From positions 30,407,892 through 30,471,891 of the forward strand of contig NC_073311.1 in the NCBI RefSeq assembly GCF_027595985.1: a stretch of DNA of 64,000 bases, in the 5' to 3' direction. This DNA is from Sorex araneus. Taxonomy: Eukaryota > Chordata > Mammalia > Eulipotyphla > Soricidae. Made by a program: the position numbers and the translations under genes. Under the pieces are notes generated by a model that saw only the letters and a program-made list of their open reading frames with translations, was not told where the DNA came from and ran no database searches. This document shows positions 37,025 to 47,752 of the stretch, one piece after another; position 1 is the stretch's first letter; each line of letters starts with the position of its first letter.

Positions 37025-38512
37025 GTCATCCTGTTGCTCATCAATTTGCTCAAGTGGGCACCAATAACATCTCTATTTGTCCCTGTCACGTGCTAGTGTA
37101 GCCCAATTGTGTCTGCTCGCACCAGGAACACGAAGAGCCTCAAACCACTCATTCCAGGTCTTGATGAAGAAGTCTGACCATTTCAGATGGCCACGCCATC
37201 TATTGATGTCCTGTGGAATCCAGTCAGTAACAGCTCTAGTCTAGCAGTCATCTCAAAATCGCATTACATGTCCAGCCCATCTGATTTTTGAGACCTAGGC
37301 AAACGAGACAGCATCCCTGATTCTCAATCATTGATGGAGGTTGGAACTTCAGATTCCTTCTCTCACTTGAGTAAAACATGATATTCCAAGCGTAGCTCTT
37401 TTGATTCCTCTTTGGGAGACACTAATAGTGTTCTTATCCTGTTTCCATAGGACCTAGGTCTCTGAGACATATGTTACTTCAGGAAGAACGGCAGAGTTAA
37501 AAAGATGTGCCCGGAGTCAGAGGTTCTTCATTCTCTTAACAACTTCTTCAATGTTTTTGAACACATTCCACACTGCTATCTTCTTCCTGTGCAGCTCAGG
37601 TGCCAGGCCATTTGTCATGTTGAGTTCTCAACCTAGGTACACATAACTGTTGCATTCGAAGATGTTCATTCCATAGAGAGAAAATGGGACATCAGGAACT
37701 AGTCCGTTTCTCATGAGCATTGTTTTAGTGAGATTCAGCTGTAGTCCAACATTTCCATACTCACAGTCGAGTCGACCAGCATTTGTGCCACTGGTGTTAT
37801 TAGAACAATGTCATCAGTGAAGCGGAGGTGGTGTAGTTGCTATCTATCTTTACTCCCATTCCTTCTCATTCCAGTCATTGTGTGATGTTCTCGAGGGTGG
37901 CACTGAAGAGTTTCGGTGAAATGGTGTCGTCCTGCAAAACTCCTCCCTTTACTTTGATGATCACTTCCTTGTAGAATGGTGAGATCCTGGTGGTGAATCC
38001 GTAATACAGCTCATGGAGTATCCTGATGTACTGATTTTGAATGTCCTGTTTGGCTAGGGCTTCAATGACCACTTCAGTCTCAACAAAATCAAAGGCCTTC
38101 TTTAAATCAATGAACTTTAGACAGAGCGGCATCTTGAACTCTCCCGAAACCTCAATGAGCCTGGTCACCCTGTAGATATGGTCAATCGTGCTGAGTCATT
38201 TTCAGAATCCGGCTTACTCGTATGATGTCCTTTGTCTAGTATTCTGCCTACCCTATTCAAGATGACTCGAGTGAACAACTTGTAGATGACAGACAATAGG
38301 CAGATTGGGCGATAGTTGCCGATATCGTGGATGTTTCCCTTCTTGTACAACAGGATGGTCATGCTGGTTTTACGTTGGGATGGAACCTTGCATTCAGACA
38401 GGTAGTGTGTGAAGAGCCGAGCCAGTGTATTGACAAGTACTGGCAGCAGATTCTTCAGGTGTTCAGGTCTGACCTTGTCTGGACCAGTTGCTATATGCCT
38501 CTTTACTGACAA
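37025..38512 (-). pseudogene. RTE reverse transcriptase and C-terminus, broken
   Basis: RT fingers and palm are readable: GPDKVRPEHLKNLLPVLVN near 38470, YKKGNIHDIGNYRPICLLSV near 38320, FIDLKKAFD near 38100, a GVRQGDTISPK-type motif altered to GVLQDDTISPK near 37930, and the catalytic box as RFTDDIVLI near 37810 (FADD in the family). After it come NGLVPDVPFSLYGMNIFECN near 37690, RAHLFNSAVLPEVTY near 37490, RWAGHVMRF near 37280, WSDFF near 37165 and WATLARDRDK near 37090. At least ten stops or shifts interrupt it. The final codons are the very bases shared with SINE-R tails. Confidence 0.88.
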
Positions 38513-38519
38513 AATGGCA

Positions 38520-39976
38520 TGTCGGATTTCGGAAGGGAAAATACTGGGAATGACATATCCACCCTGTGGAATTTGGTATGTGGGCAGATGGATGTGGCTA
38601 TGGAAGCAATAAGAGTAAAAGTCATGGATAACCTCTATTGCCCTTTTGTAAGATTTGATATATCCATTAGGATGTCATAGGGCAGTCATCTTGGTCTTAT
38701 TATTGGCAAAGGACAGGTGGGCGTTGCAAATATTTTTCCCTGCTTCTGCCACATCAGCCAACACTGCTGCTCTTCTCTCTTTGAGGTCTTCCTTTATCGC
38801 TTCTTTGCATAGGTTTGTGAACTTGGATGTTAGCTTGTGATTGTCTGTGGCTCATACCAAACCATGTTGGTGAATAAGCTCAAGAGTTTCTGAAGACAGG
38901 CATATTTTTGTGGCTTTCTCTCTCTCGGCATTCCTCACACAACTATGGAGGTACTGAACCAGTAGATCATATTCCTCCTCTATGTTGTCAATGATGGCAT
39001 CTTCCCATATTGTTGCAATAGTGCCAAAGAACTCCTAGTTGGTGGTTGTTCCTGAAGTTCTCTTCTTAATTCTTAAACTATGCAGCCCTTTGTCCCTGCT
39101 CTGTGAAGTAGAACTTCGCACAAAGGAGATGGTGGCCTGATCTCGTTTGGAATTTTGGGACAATGGAGACATAGGTTAGGCAAAACCATTGATTGAATAT
39201 GATGTGGTCCAGTTCACTGTGTAACTGTCCACCAAGAGACTCCCATGTCCAATGTTTAGATTTGACCTTCTGGAACTGCGGGTTACAATGGATGGTCTTG
39301 GTCAACATGATGAACTCAGATAGTCTCTCACCCTGTTTGTTCCATTCTAGGCTGTGGATCCCGATGTGGAATTCTTCGGGAGACCTTCTCGGTCTTATCT
39401 TGGTGTCAAAATCACCGACAATGACCTTGTAGATCGAAGGTGTGGTCTTCTTTATAGAACTTCTCCAGATCCATGTAGAACTTCTCAATTTCTTCTTTGC
39501 CATAGTTGGATGTTGGTGCATAGATGACGAATATAGAAACTGCCAGCAATGAGCCACATCTATTCAAATGTAATTGTCTGATTCGGGTTGTTAATCATTT
39601 GAACGAATCAATGCGCATGGCCAAGTTCCTGTTGACGAGGACACCGACACCACCAACACCTCTACTGTCGAATGTTCCCAACAGTTCTTCTCCAGTGTCG
39701 AGAATGGCGTGATGTGTTCTATGCCTTCTCATCTCAGTCAATCCAATGACATCATACCTGATGTGCTTGCAACATCAGGTCCTCGATGGATATTTCTGAT
39801 GCCAGCATACGTGTGTTAAAAGTGCAGACAGTCATTTTTGTCCTTCTTTGTTTGGACAGTCTAGTACAGCCCTGAGATTTTAGCAGCCTTTCCTTGCTCA
39901 TCCTTCTCCATGCTGCTGTACTGGGGCTCTCTAGGGTCAGGGGAATGAGGCCCATTTTTGTTACTGTTTTCAGCAT
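38520..39976 (-). pseudogene. RTE endonuclease domain, broken
   Basis: The likely start codon of the core protein is at 39835 (MTVCTFNTRML), although the frame is open up to 39976 into the shared leader. Endonuclease landmarks in order: GLTEMRR near 39735, GVGGVGVLVN near 39640, YAPTSNYGKEEIEKFY near 39500, VIVGDFD near 39410 (GDFN in the family), ERLSEFIM near 39310, SELDHIIFN near 39200 and SGHHLL near 39130 (the family has SDHRLL, so the catalytic Asp before His is lost). Stops and frame changes separate the segments. From 39060 to 38520 the linker is too broken to follow. Confidence 0.82.
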
Positions 39977-40047
39977 ACTGAATACGCCACGGGTAGCTTG
40001 CCAGGCTCTGCCATGCAGGTGGCATGTAGGGAGGTGGCCCGCTTCCT

Positions 40048-40175
40048 ACTCCTCACTCATCTACAACAACTGGCCCCCTACCTACTCCTTAGTTATCTTC
40101 TGTAGCTGGCCCCTCCCTGCTCCTCACCTATGTACAGTTGCTGGTCCCTCCCTACTCCTCACTTATCTACCTTTT
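40048..40175. repeat. Tandem repeat, about 36 bp unit, 3.5 copies
   Basis: The unit is close to CTACTCCTCACTTATCTAC followed by a short CAGCTGGCCCCTCC-like spacer, repeated with changes. Just downstream, ATTGCAGACGATAATGATAAGG and TGCAATAGATAACGATAAGG form a second, looser repeat. Confidence 0.75.
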
Positions 40176-40358
40176 TTCTCCCTTAACATCTATTGCAGAC
40201 GATAATGATAAGGAAAGGATGACTGCAATAGATAACGATAAGGGAAAAAAAATTGATCTTATTCCCACAAAGACCATTGTATTCTGAGATTCTCTTTAGA
40301 AAGAGAAAGAGAAACGACTAGGCAAAATCAAAAGTCTGTAAGATTTTTAAAAGCCAGT

Positions 40359-40362
<4 letters not shown>

Positions 40363-40399
<37 letters not shown>

Positions 40400-40432
40400 T
40401 GTGTGTGTGTGAGAGTGTGTGTGGTGTTGTTG
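40363..40432. repeat. (GT)n microsatellite
   Basis: About 35 GT units with single GTAT and GAGA interruptions. Confidence 0.95.
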
Positions 40433-40436
40433 GTAT

Positions 40437-40923
40437 GATGATGTTAATGGTGGTAGGTGTCCCAGGGAGAGGAAAGGTATTGGATTATCTGGTTTGATAT
40501 TTTTGATATCTTAGTTTGAGCCAGCACTTATAAAAAAAATAGTTGTGTAAGGACAATGTACTCAATAAATAGAGTTTATGTAACTAAAAGTGTGACTTTT
40601 ACTAGTCATTGACTCTATTGTGTTAGTCCCTTCGCCTTTTAAACTGAGAAATCATTTGGAGCACAGTCACCTTCCTGCTATTCTTTACATAAGACTAAAA
40701 AGGTGAATATCCCATTTGACAGACTCTAATAACTGTGTGTAGTTCTAGGATAGTGGTACCCTAGCCAAAATTATCTCTCTTGGTTGCTTACTGTGGAAAA
40801 TCCATGTTTAATGCCCTACAGACCTTTAAGACTGTGCTTGTCTAATAATCACTAGCCACACACATATCGGGGTAGGGGATTTTGTTACTTTTAAATTTTT
40901 TATCTTATAAAATTAACTCTTGA
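40437..40923. other. Unassigned sequence
   Basis: No feature recognised. Confidence 0.4.
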
Positions 40924-41075
40924 TGGCTTGCCACCCACATGGCAGAGCCTGGCAAGCTACTCGTGGTGTATTTGATAAGCCAAAAATAGTAACAAATCTC
41001 ACAATAGAGACGTTACTGGTGCCCGCTCAAGAAAATTGATGAGCAACAGGATGGCAATGATACAGTGATACAAAA
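40924..41075 (+). mobile_element. SINE-R, 5' truncated
   Basis: Starts in the body (GGCTTGCCACCCACATGGCA), keeps the core and RTE-like tail (ACTGGTGCCCGCTCAAGAAA) and ends CAATGATACAGTGATAC. Confidence 0.82.
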
Positions 41076-41799
41076 TTAAAGGTTCATACAAGTAAATTTT
41101 GAGGTGCTTTAAATAATGGAGAACCCTAACTGGGTAAATGTAATTGTAGACATTGTTTCAGTGTCCTCTGGCAAGATAAAGATTATTGGGTAAATGCTAT
41201 TAGTCATGGTGAATCAGCACTCTCATTTATCAGAAGAGAAGGGAGTAGATGAATTTTGAGCAAGAGTAATTGTAAATAGGTTAAATTGTTTCCATATGTT
41301 CTTGTTTGAAGTTGTCTGTCCTGCAGACAACTACTGAAAAAAATGAAAAATCCTATATTCAAAGAAGTAGGTTACTGAAAGTTATCTGGGGGATTTCCCC
41401 AACTCTGTCTTTCCAAGAAGATTTGTACTCAAAGAACTGAATTTTTATGTGTTTGCAAGTGCCATCAAGAAAGAATTCAAAGGGTGGAATTAGCAAAATC
41501 ATAGGCTCTACAATCACATATGCCAACACACTATCTGACTATTCATCTAATCAGACCAATTCTTATGACTCAACTAAATGAGTATATTAAATATAGTGAA
41601 AAATTATATTTTGATTTTGTATTTGTATATTGGATAAAATGGTATATCTTAATTTGAATGACAAAACTTGCTTATAGAAGTATAGAACAGCCCCCTTATA
41701 CTATCTTGTGATTGTTGCTCTCTTCACATTCCAAATGTTACTTTTGCCAAAGGAATAAACTGTATTACAGTAGACTTTCTATTTCCACATTGTACACTT
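41076..41799. other. Unassigned AT-rich sequence
   Basis: No feature recognised. Confidence 0.4.
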
Positions 41800-42350
41800 T
41801 TCTGGGCTCCGGAGCCTAGCCACGGGCATGCTCAAGGGCTCTCTCCACACCTTCGGACGAGCCTCACACATGAAGGTACCAGCAGAGGAACCCATGTGTG
41901 TGGGACCCGGGGCTGAGACTCCAAGCCTGCTTGGATCGGGACTGGGCCCTTCCACCCAGATTCCCCATTTTCCAGTAGCTAGGCAGTCACATCTAGGGAC
42001 TGTCCTCGGTGCCCTGTAATCCCACCAACGGCCAACATCCAGAAACTATAAAATCAAGCTCTCAGACATCTTGTAGCCTAATTCTCCCTGTAAGAGAAAC
42101 TGCCAAGCTACTGACAGTTTCCAGGACACATGGGAGAACCTTAAAAGCTCCCCATGGTGTATTCATATGCCAAAACCAGTAACAATGATGGGTCTCATTC
42201 CCCTGACCCTGAAAAAGCCTCCAATGCAACACCTTTGAAAAGAATGAGTAAAGTGAGGCTTCTAAAATCTCAAGGCTAGGACAAATGGAGACTTTAATGA
42301 GACCGCTCAAGCAATTCGACAATCAATGGGATGAAAAAAACAAATAAATA
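41800..42350 (+). mobile_element. Delta-RTE element, copy 2
   Basis: Forward copy: GC-rich head ('gggcatgctcaagggctctc', 'cgagcctcacacatgaaggt'), middle ('caacggccaacatccagaaa', 'accagtaacaatgatgggtc', 'cattcccctgaccctgaaa'), RTE-like tail ('gagaccgctcaagcaattcg') and an A-rich end rather than GATCAT repeats. It carries an extra ~120 bp near 41895-42010 not seen in copy 1. Confidence 0.72.
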
Positions 42351-42584
42351 AATAAAAACCACTTTTCTAATCTTTGATTTTACACTAAGTACACATCATT
42401 TTTTATACATTTCTGAAAATGTGTCACCATATTTTTCAAATTTTATTTTATTATATTTTTTGCATATCAGGGGTTGAATCCATATCCTCTACATGGATGG
42501 CATATGTTCTGCCACTGAGCAACGATGATGGTTCTGGGAACCAGGCTTTAGATGTTAAACTAGATATTGAACAATTATGTTATG

Positions 42585-43130
42585 ATCATGATCACAATCA
42601 TGGAATCCTGTTAATCGTCGATTTCTTGAGCGGGCTCAGTAACCTCTTCATTCATTCTTTCCCTGAGATCTTAGAAGTCTCTCTCCACTAGGCCCTCCCA
42701 ACGATGTCGATGTCACACTGGAGGCTCTTTCAGGGTCAGGGGAATGAGATCCAGCTTGTTACTGGATTTTGCATATGAATACACCATGGGAAGCTTGCAA
42801 GGCTGTCCCATGTGGGCAGGAAACTCTCAGAAGCTTGCCAGTTTCTCCCGAAGGGAGAAGTAGGCTATAAGATATCTGGGAGCTTGCTTTTAAGTCTCTG
42901 GATGTTGGCCGTTGATGGGATTACACACACCTGGGTTCCTCTGCCGGTACCTTCATGCGTGAGGCCTGTCCGAATGTGTGAAGAGGTGCCTTGAGCATGG
43001 CTGTAGCTAGGTTCTGGTGGTCTTCGGCCGCCAGGAGCTCTGCTCGGGGTGGGGAGGGAAGCTCGAGCCCATCCTCTCCGAGGGGGCCCCGGGGAAGACA
43101 GCCAGGCATGCAGGCAAGAGACTCTCTGCA
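42585..43130 (-). mobile_element. Delta-RTE element, copy 3
   Basis: Reverse copy: tail repeats 'atgatcatgatcacaatcat', RTE-like 3' end at 42606-42653, the shared 'agggtcaggggaatgagatc' segment, 'aagtctctggatgttggccg', and the GC-rich head ending near 43130. It lies tail-to-tail with copy 2 across about 235 bp. Confidence 0.78.
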
Positions 43131-43504
43131 TTACATGCATTATGATTATTAACAAAAATTGTATTTAAAAACCTTATCATTTGGGAATAATTTTTAGATT
43201 AACATATGATTCTCACTTTTTTTTTTAACCATTTGGTATTTCTTCCTTTCTTTTTTATTTGTAACATTACATTTAGAAAAAATATCTGGACAATATCAGA
43301 TAATGATGTGTTTTCACATTTTTTTATTGCGCTTCGTATTTGTGAATCAAAAACCAGAGATATCCACAGTTGCCATTAAATTACTCTAACTTCAACCAAT
43401 TGTGAAAAACTTGCATGACAATTATTGCACAACTGAAAAAAAATAATTAGGGATCATGGTGGGTAGCAAAGTTTCTGGAAATCTGTTGATACATACAAAT
43501 TTTA
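43131..43504. other. Unassigned AT-rich sequence
   Basis: No feature recognised. Confidence 0.35.
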
Positions 43505-43519
43505 AAGTTTCCTGAAACT

Positions 43520-43699
43520 GGTAGTTGGAGCAATAATAGTATAGCTAGTCAGATGTTTGCCTGGCAAGTGGCCTACCCTGCTTTGTTCACTGGCATCCTC
43601 TATGATCTTCCAAGTACTGTCAGGAGTACTTTCTGAGTACAGAACCAAGAGTAATCCCAGAGCATCACCGGTATGATCCAAAAGCAAAAAAAAAAAAAA
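43520..43699 (+). mobile_element. SINE-A, diverged, with TSD
   Basis: TSD AAGTTT(C/T)CTGAAACT (14 of 15) at 43505-43519 and 43700-43714. The body is diverged ('caggagtactttctgagta') and the A tail is still long. Confidence 0.85.
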
Positions 43700-43714
43700 A
43701 AGTTTTCTGAAACT

Positions 43715-44984
43715 ATGATTCTATCAAACAACAATCTTAATTTAAATAATACTCTTATTTCAAGTAAGTACTATTACAGTTCACAAACTATCAGTCCATT
43801 TTATTTTCTATGAACTAAAACACGATGTCTGTCTTATTTTTTTCATCCTTAGCTGTGTATTTCATGATGATTTTTTTGTGTCTGTGTGTGTGTGATGACA
43901 CTTATTTATCTGTCTACCTGTATGTCTTTTCCTTTGAAAAATATTCATTAATTCATTTGTCCACTTTACTTTTCATCTGTACCTATATCCTTCAGCAGTA
44001 GACCTGGTGTTAGACTTAGCGGTGTCAAGAGAAAAATACTCCTTTAATTTAAGGCACTAAACAAGTCTGTAAGAGCGCTCGGCTCTTGCAAAATGGCAAA
44101 ACTGCGGAAGTCAAGAAAAAGCATGGCAGAGACTGGCTTGCAGAAAGTTAACAACTTTGCAGGGAAGCCTTGCATTTCTTTATCTTTACTTCTTAAACTT
44201 GTGCCCATGAGAAGTTAAGATAAAAATGAGATTAAGCAGAAACATTTAAGTATCCCGTATTGAGTCTCTTGCAGAAAGACTCATTAAAAAAAATGTCCAA
44301 TTCAGGTAAATATTAAACAGATTAGCTTAGTAGACTACCTCCTGTTCTAGTAAATAATTAACATTTCTCATCAGACTTCCAGAGAGAAATGTCAAAGCTC
44401 CTTTTGCAGTTGTAAAAATCTAGGAAAAATTCTTTCAAAAGTTAAATATTGCTTGTATTTGAGTAAAGATGAGCATTTTTCAAGCAAATCTAATGCAGAT
44501 ACATGAGAAGATTGTGCTTTCTGTCCAGAATCAGTAAAAGTGTCCTTGAGTTCAGAAGAGATTTGTAAGAGCAAGGGTTTAACTGAGGGCAGAAAAAAAA
44601 TTCTTATACTTTTGGAGCAATTTAAGATGTCATGTTCTAAGAACAAAAGTAATTCTGATTAATGGTTAAGAAGTCAAGTAGATTATTTCTTTCAGCTTTT
44701 TTGTCTTAACTTCTTTATGATTCTATTTCATTAATTTATTCCATTTTGTTAACTGTTGCATTTAAAAATAAACATTTATTAAGACTTACATAGGCACATT
44801 TTAAAACTTAAATGACTTCTGTTTATTCTATAACCAGTTGTTCCCATTTTCTACCAGTATGACCTGATCCAGACCTGAAAACCTGCTACAGAAGTGCAGG
44901 TGGCTTTTTTTTTTTTTGTGCATTCTGATTTTGGGTCCTTGGGATATATTCCCTGTAATGTAATTGCTGTGTCTTATGAAAAGT
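43715..44984. other. Unassigned sequence
   Basis: About 1.3 kb AT-rich, with a short (TG)n run near 43877-43894. A minus-strand open frame at 44392-44646 has no recognisable domain. Confidence 0.4.
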
Positions 44985-45735
44985 GGAAGCAAAGATAAAT
45001 AATTGGTACTACATCAAATGCTGAGGCTTCTTTTTTTTTTAATTTTTATTTATTTATTTATTTTTGCTTTTTTTGGTCACACCCGGCAATGCACAGGGGT
45101 TACTCCTGGCTCTGCAATCAAGAATTACCCTTGGCAGTGCTCAGGGGACCATATGGGATGCTGGGATTCGAACCCGGGTTGGCCGCGTGCAAGGCAAACG
45201 CCCTACCCGCTGTGCTATCGCTCCAGCCCAAATGCTGAGGCTTCTGCACATCAAAGGAAATGATGACAAGAGTACAAACTCAACCTACTGGGAGAAATTA
45301 TTTACCCATCACACATCTGATAAAGGCTTATTATTCAAGATATATAAGCAATGCTGGAACCTTACAAGAATAAAAATATACAACCCCCACAAAAATGGGG
45401 AGAAGAGATGAGCAGAAACTTCCTCAAAGAAGTATTAATGGCCAAAGAGCATACTAATAAATATTCTATATCAATACCCATCAGGGGAATGCAAATCAAA
45501 ACAACAATGAGCTATTACCTCACACCATAGGCAATAGGTGGCACTTATCAAAAAGAACAACAACCAGCATTGGTGTGGATGTGGGGGGAATGAGACTGTC
45601 ATTTACTGCTGGTGAAAATGTTGAGTGGTCCAGTCTTTTTGGAAGACAATATGAACATTCCTCAAAAAAATAAATAGGAATTAAACTTCCATATGACCCC
45701 AACATTCCAATCCTTGGGAATATATCCCAAGGTTG
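44985..45735 (+). mobile_element. L1 ORF2 C-terminal fragment, split by a SINE
   Basis: Sense L1 ORF2: 'agtggaagcaaagataaata' before the SINE and 'cttctgcacatcaaaggaaa', 'gataaaggcttattattcaa' (the SDKGLL region), 'caaaatggggagaagagatg' and 'atatgaccccaacattcca' after it. Removing 45032-45245 restores a continuous ORF2 text, so the SINE came later. Confidence 0.85.
45032..45229 (-). mobile_element. SINE-A, young, inside L1
   Basis: Reverse copy with a perfect 16 bp TSD AAATGCTGAGGCTTCT at 45016-45031 and 45230-45245. It has an intact-looking head (sense B box GGGTTCGAATCCC), full body and a T/A-rich tail. Confidence 0.97.
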
Positions 45736-45769
45736 AAAATTTCTTGTTTAAGTTTTGTTCCTTTTGGGG

Positions 45770-45915
45770 GAATCAAGAGATAATACAGAAGGTAAGGTGG
45801 TTGCTTTGCATTCTGCTTACCCAAGTTTGATACCTTGTACCCATACAGCACCTCAGCACTCCTGAGCACAGAGCCAGGAGTAAGTCCTGAGCATTTCTAG
45901 GTGTGATGTGGCCCA
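45770..45915 (+). mobile_element. SINE-A, old copy
   Basis: 'gagcacagagccaggagtaa', 'gtcctgagcatttctaggtg' and a worn head ('aaggtaaggtggttgctttg'). Confidence 0.65.
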
Positions 45916-47499
45916 CCCCTAACCAGAGAGGAGTGAAAAATTTCTCATTTCTGAAAGAATTTGTGTGGTCTGATGTAGTAAATTCTCACTTTAGGTAAAG
46001 ACACTTAGACCACCCTGTAATTTTAAGGATATTATATTATTGGAAAACAATTGTCACTGTTTACTTTCCTAAGAAGAAAAACCTTTGTTTTATAAATTAA
46101 AGATATGCTTAAGTCTTTTAACTGTTTGGTATTGCTATTAATCCTAATTCATGTTTATTTTTCAAACTTCAGCTCAAAATGATTTCTCTTAAGAAAATAT
46201 CTGAGTTTGTTAAACTGGGTCAGTCTGTTTCTTCCAAAGCACTCTGCAAGCCAATATTTCTTAAGTATATTAAGCTGAGAATTTGGACAATTATTCACAA
46301 TAGTTTGATCAGCCCCTAACATGAAGCTGCCACAATGAGTGCAGGAATGCACCTAGTTCCCCAGTATTACACAGCTCAAAAGTAGGCTCAAATTACATGT
46401 TGAGCCTGCATAGTGTTCCAGTGATGGATAAAGGAGTAAAAACATCCTGAAATTATAAAAGACATAGATGGCCCAAAAGGCACAAAAGTTCAGAGAATTC
46501 AAGTGGATGAACAGAAAAAGTGGCATCTATTTGTAAAGAAAGCAGGGAAAGGACAAATGAGACAAACTAAGTATCGAATTTCCAAGTAAATGAAGAGTTA
46601 AAGGAACTTGAACAAGGTGAAGTTAAACTGGACTAGTTGTTTATCCTCAAATTTCTCTTTCCACTACACCTAGGTGTTTTGGAATTAATGTTGATCACAG
46701 AATTCAACTGTGTTCTTAACTATGATGCAACCACATGAGTGAAATAATTGTTTCTTTTTTTAACATGTAAATTACTCTATAAATATGCTAAATATTAGTT
46801 CACCAACTACTTATTTTCCCACTTCATTAAGGAAGAAAATTACCCCATTCATAGAATGTTTCATTTCCTTGTCCACAGAGCTGATGGCTAAAGCATAGGT
46901 TTTGTTGACACGGCAATTTATATCAGAATAGAAAAAGGAAAGCCACATGGAACATAATATAAATTATTGAATTTTTGTACAGTGAAGATTAGGGTCAAAA
47001 GAATAGTGGTATCTTATTTGATTTAGTTATCAAGAAAAAAATAGGTTTTATACTGTAATATCCGGGGAAGCCACTCAAGTTCAATCTTCCTATCTCAACC
47101 TAATTCTTTTGTGATGAGGACGTTGGGCACTGTGAGTAATAGCTTACTTTCATGTCTAAAATCTGTACACAACTCTGTTTTGTGATGATTCTTTCTCCAA
47201 TTGAATTCCCATTAGTTATTTTGTTGGTATCCTTCTATATACTACATACTTTATGCCTGTTACTATCTACAATTACAGCCTAGGGTGTTGATATTGCATT
47301 ATTGCAAACATGTTGGATGTAGGTGTTTATACTAAAATTCAAGAAAGTTAATATAGCTTGCTCCAAATCTTACAGGTATATAACTAAGTATGCATGAACT
47401 CACGTTCATTTAATTCCAAAATGTGTGATATTTTCAGTCCTCCACAATGGTGTCATGTACTCACTCATATGTAAGCATTCCCAAGAATTCATAATATTG
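45916..47499. other. Unassigned sequence
   Basis: About 1.6 kb. Possible MIR traces lie near 46335-46410 and 47330-47420 ('aatcttacaggtatataact'). No gene recognised. Confidence 0.4.
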
Positions 47500-47655
47500 C
47501 TTTGTTTTGTTTTGTTTTGTTTTGACCATATGCAGAGTACTCAGGGGGTTTACTCCTGGATCTGGCCTCAAGGATCACTCCTGACAGGACTAGGGAGACC
47601 ATATCCCCCATGCAAGGCAAGCACTCAACCCCCCATTCTATTACTCCAGCCTAAG
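47500..47655 (-). mobile_element. SINE-A, old reverse copy
   Basis: A (TTTTG)n run, 'gaccatatgcagagtactca', 'tactcctggatctggcctca', 'catgcaaggcaagcactcaa', 'attactccagcct'. Confidence 0.75.
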
Positions 47656-47752
47656 GTGTGTGATTTTTATTCCATAAAATAGGCACTATTACCATTAAAG
47701 TATATGTGATTATTCATTTTTAAGAAAAGGAACCAAATAAAGCTCTGCAAAA

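Larger units (their letters stand above)
37018..40025 (-). mobile_element. RTE-clade LINE, nearly full length
   Basis: A single reversed non-LTR retrotransposon of about 3 kb. From its 5' end (about 40025) it has a leader shared with SINE-R and Delta-RTE, an apurinic-type endonuclease, a reverse transcriptase and a C-terminal domain, ending at 37025 with codons YWCPLEQIDEQQDD just before the 3' terminus. Its RT (LKKAFD..VETEVVIEAL, QDDTISPKLF) is of the RTE type known from nematodes, ticks and some vertebrates, and reads differently from what I remember of ruminant BovB. Many stops and frameshifts show it is dead. No convincing TSD was found. The 36-bp-unit tandem repeat at 40048-40175 sits just outside its 5' end. 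Confidence 0.85.
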
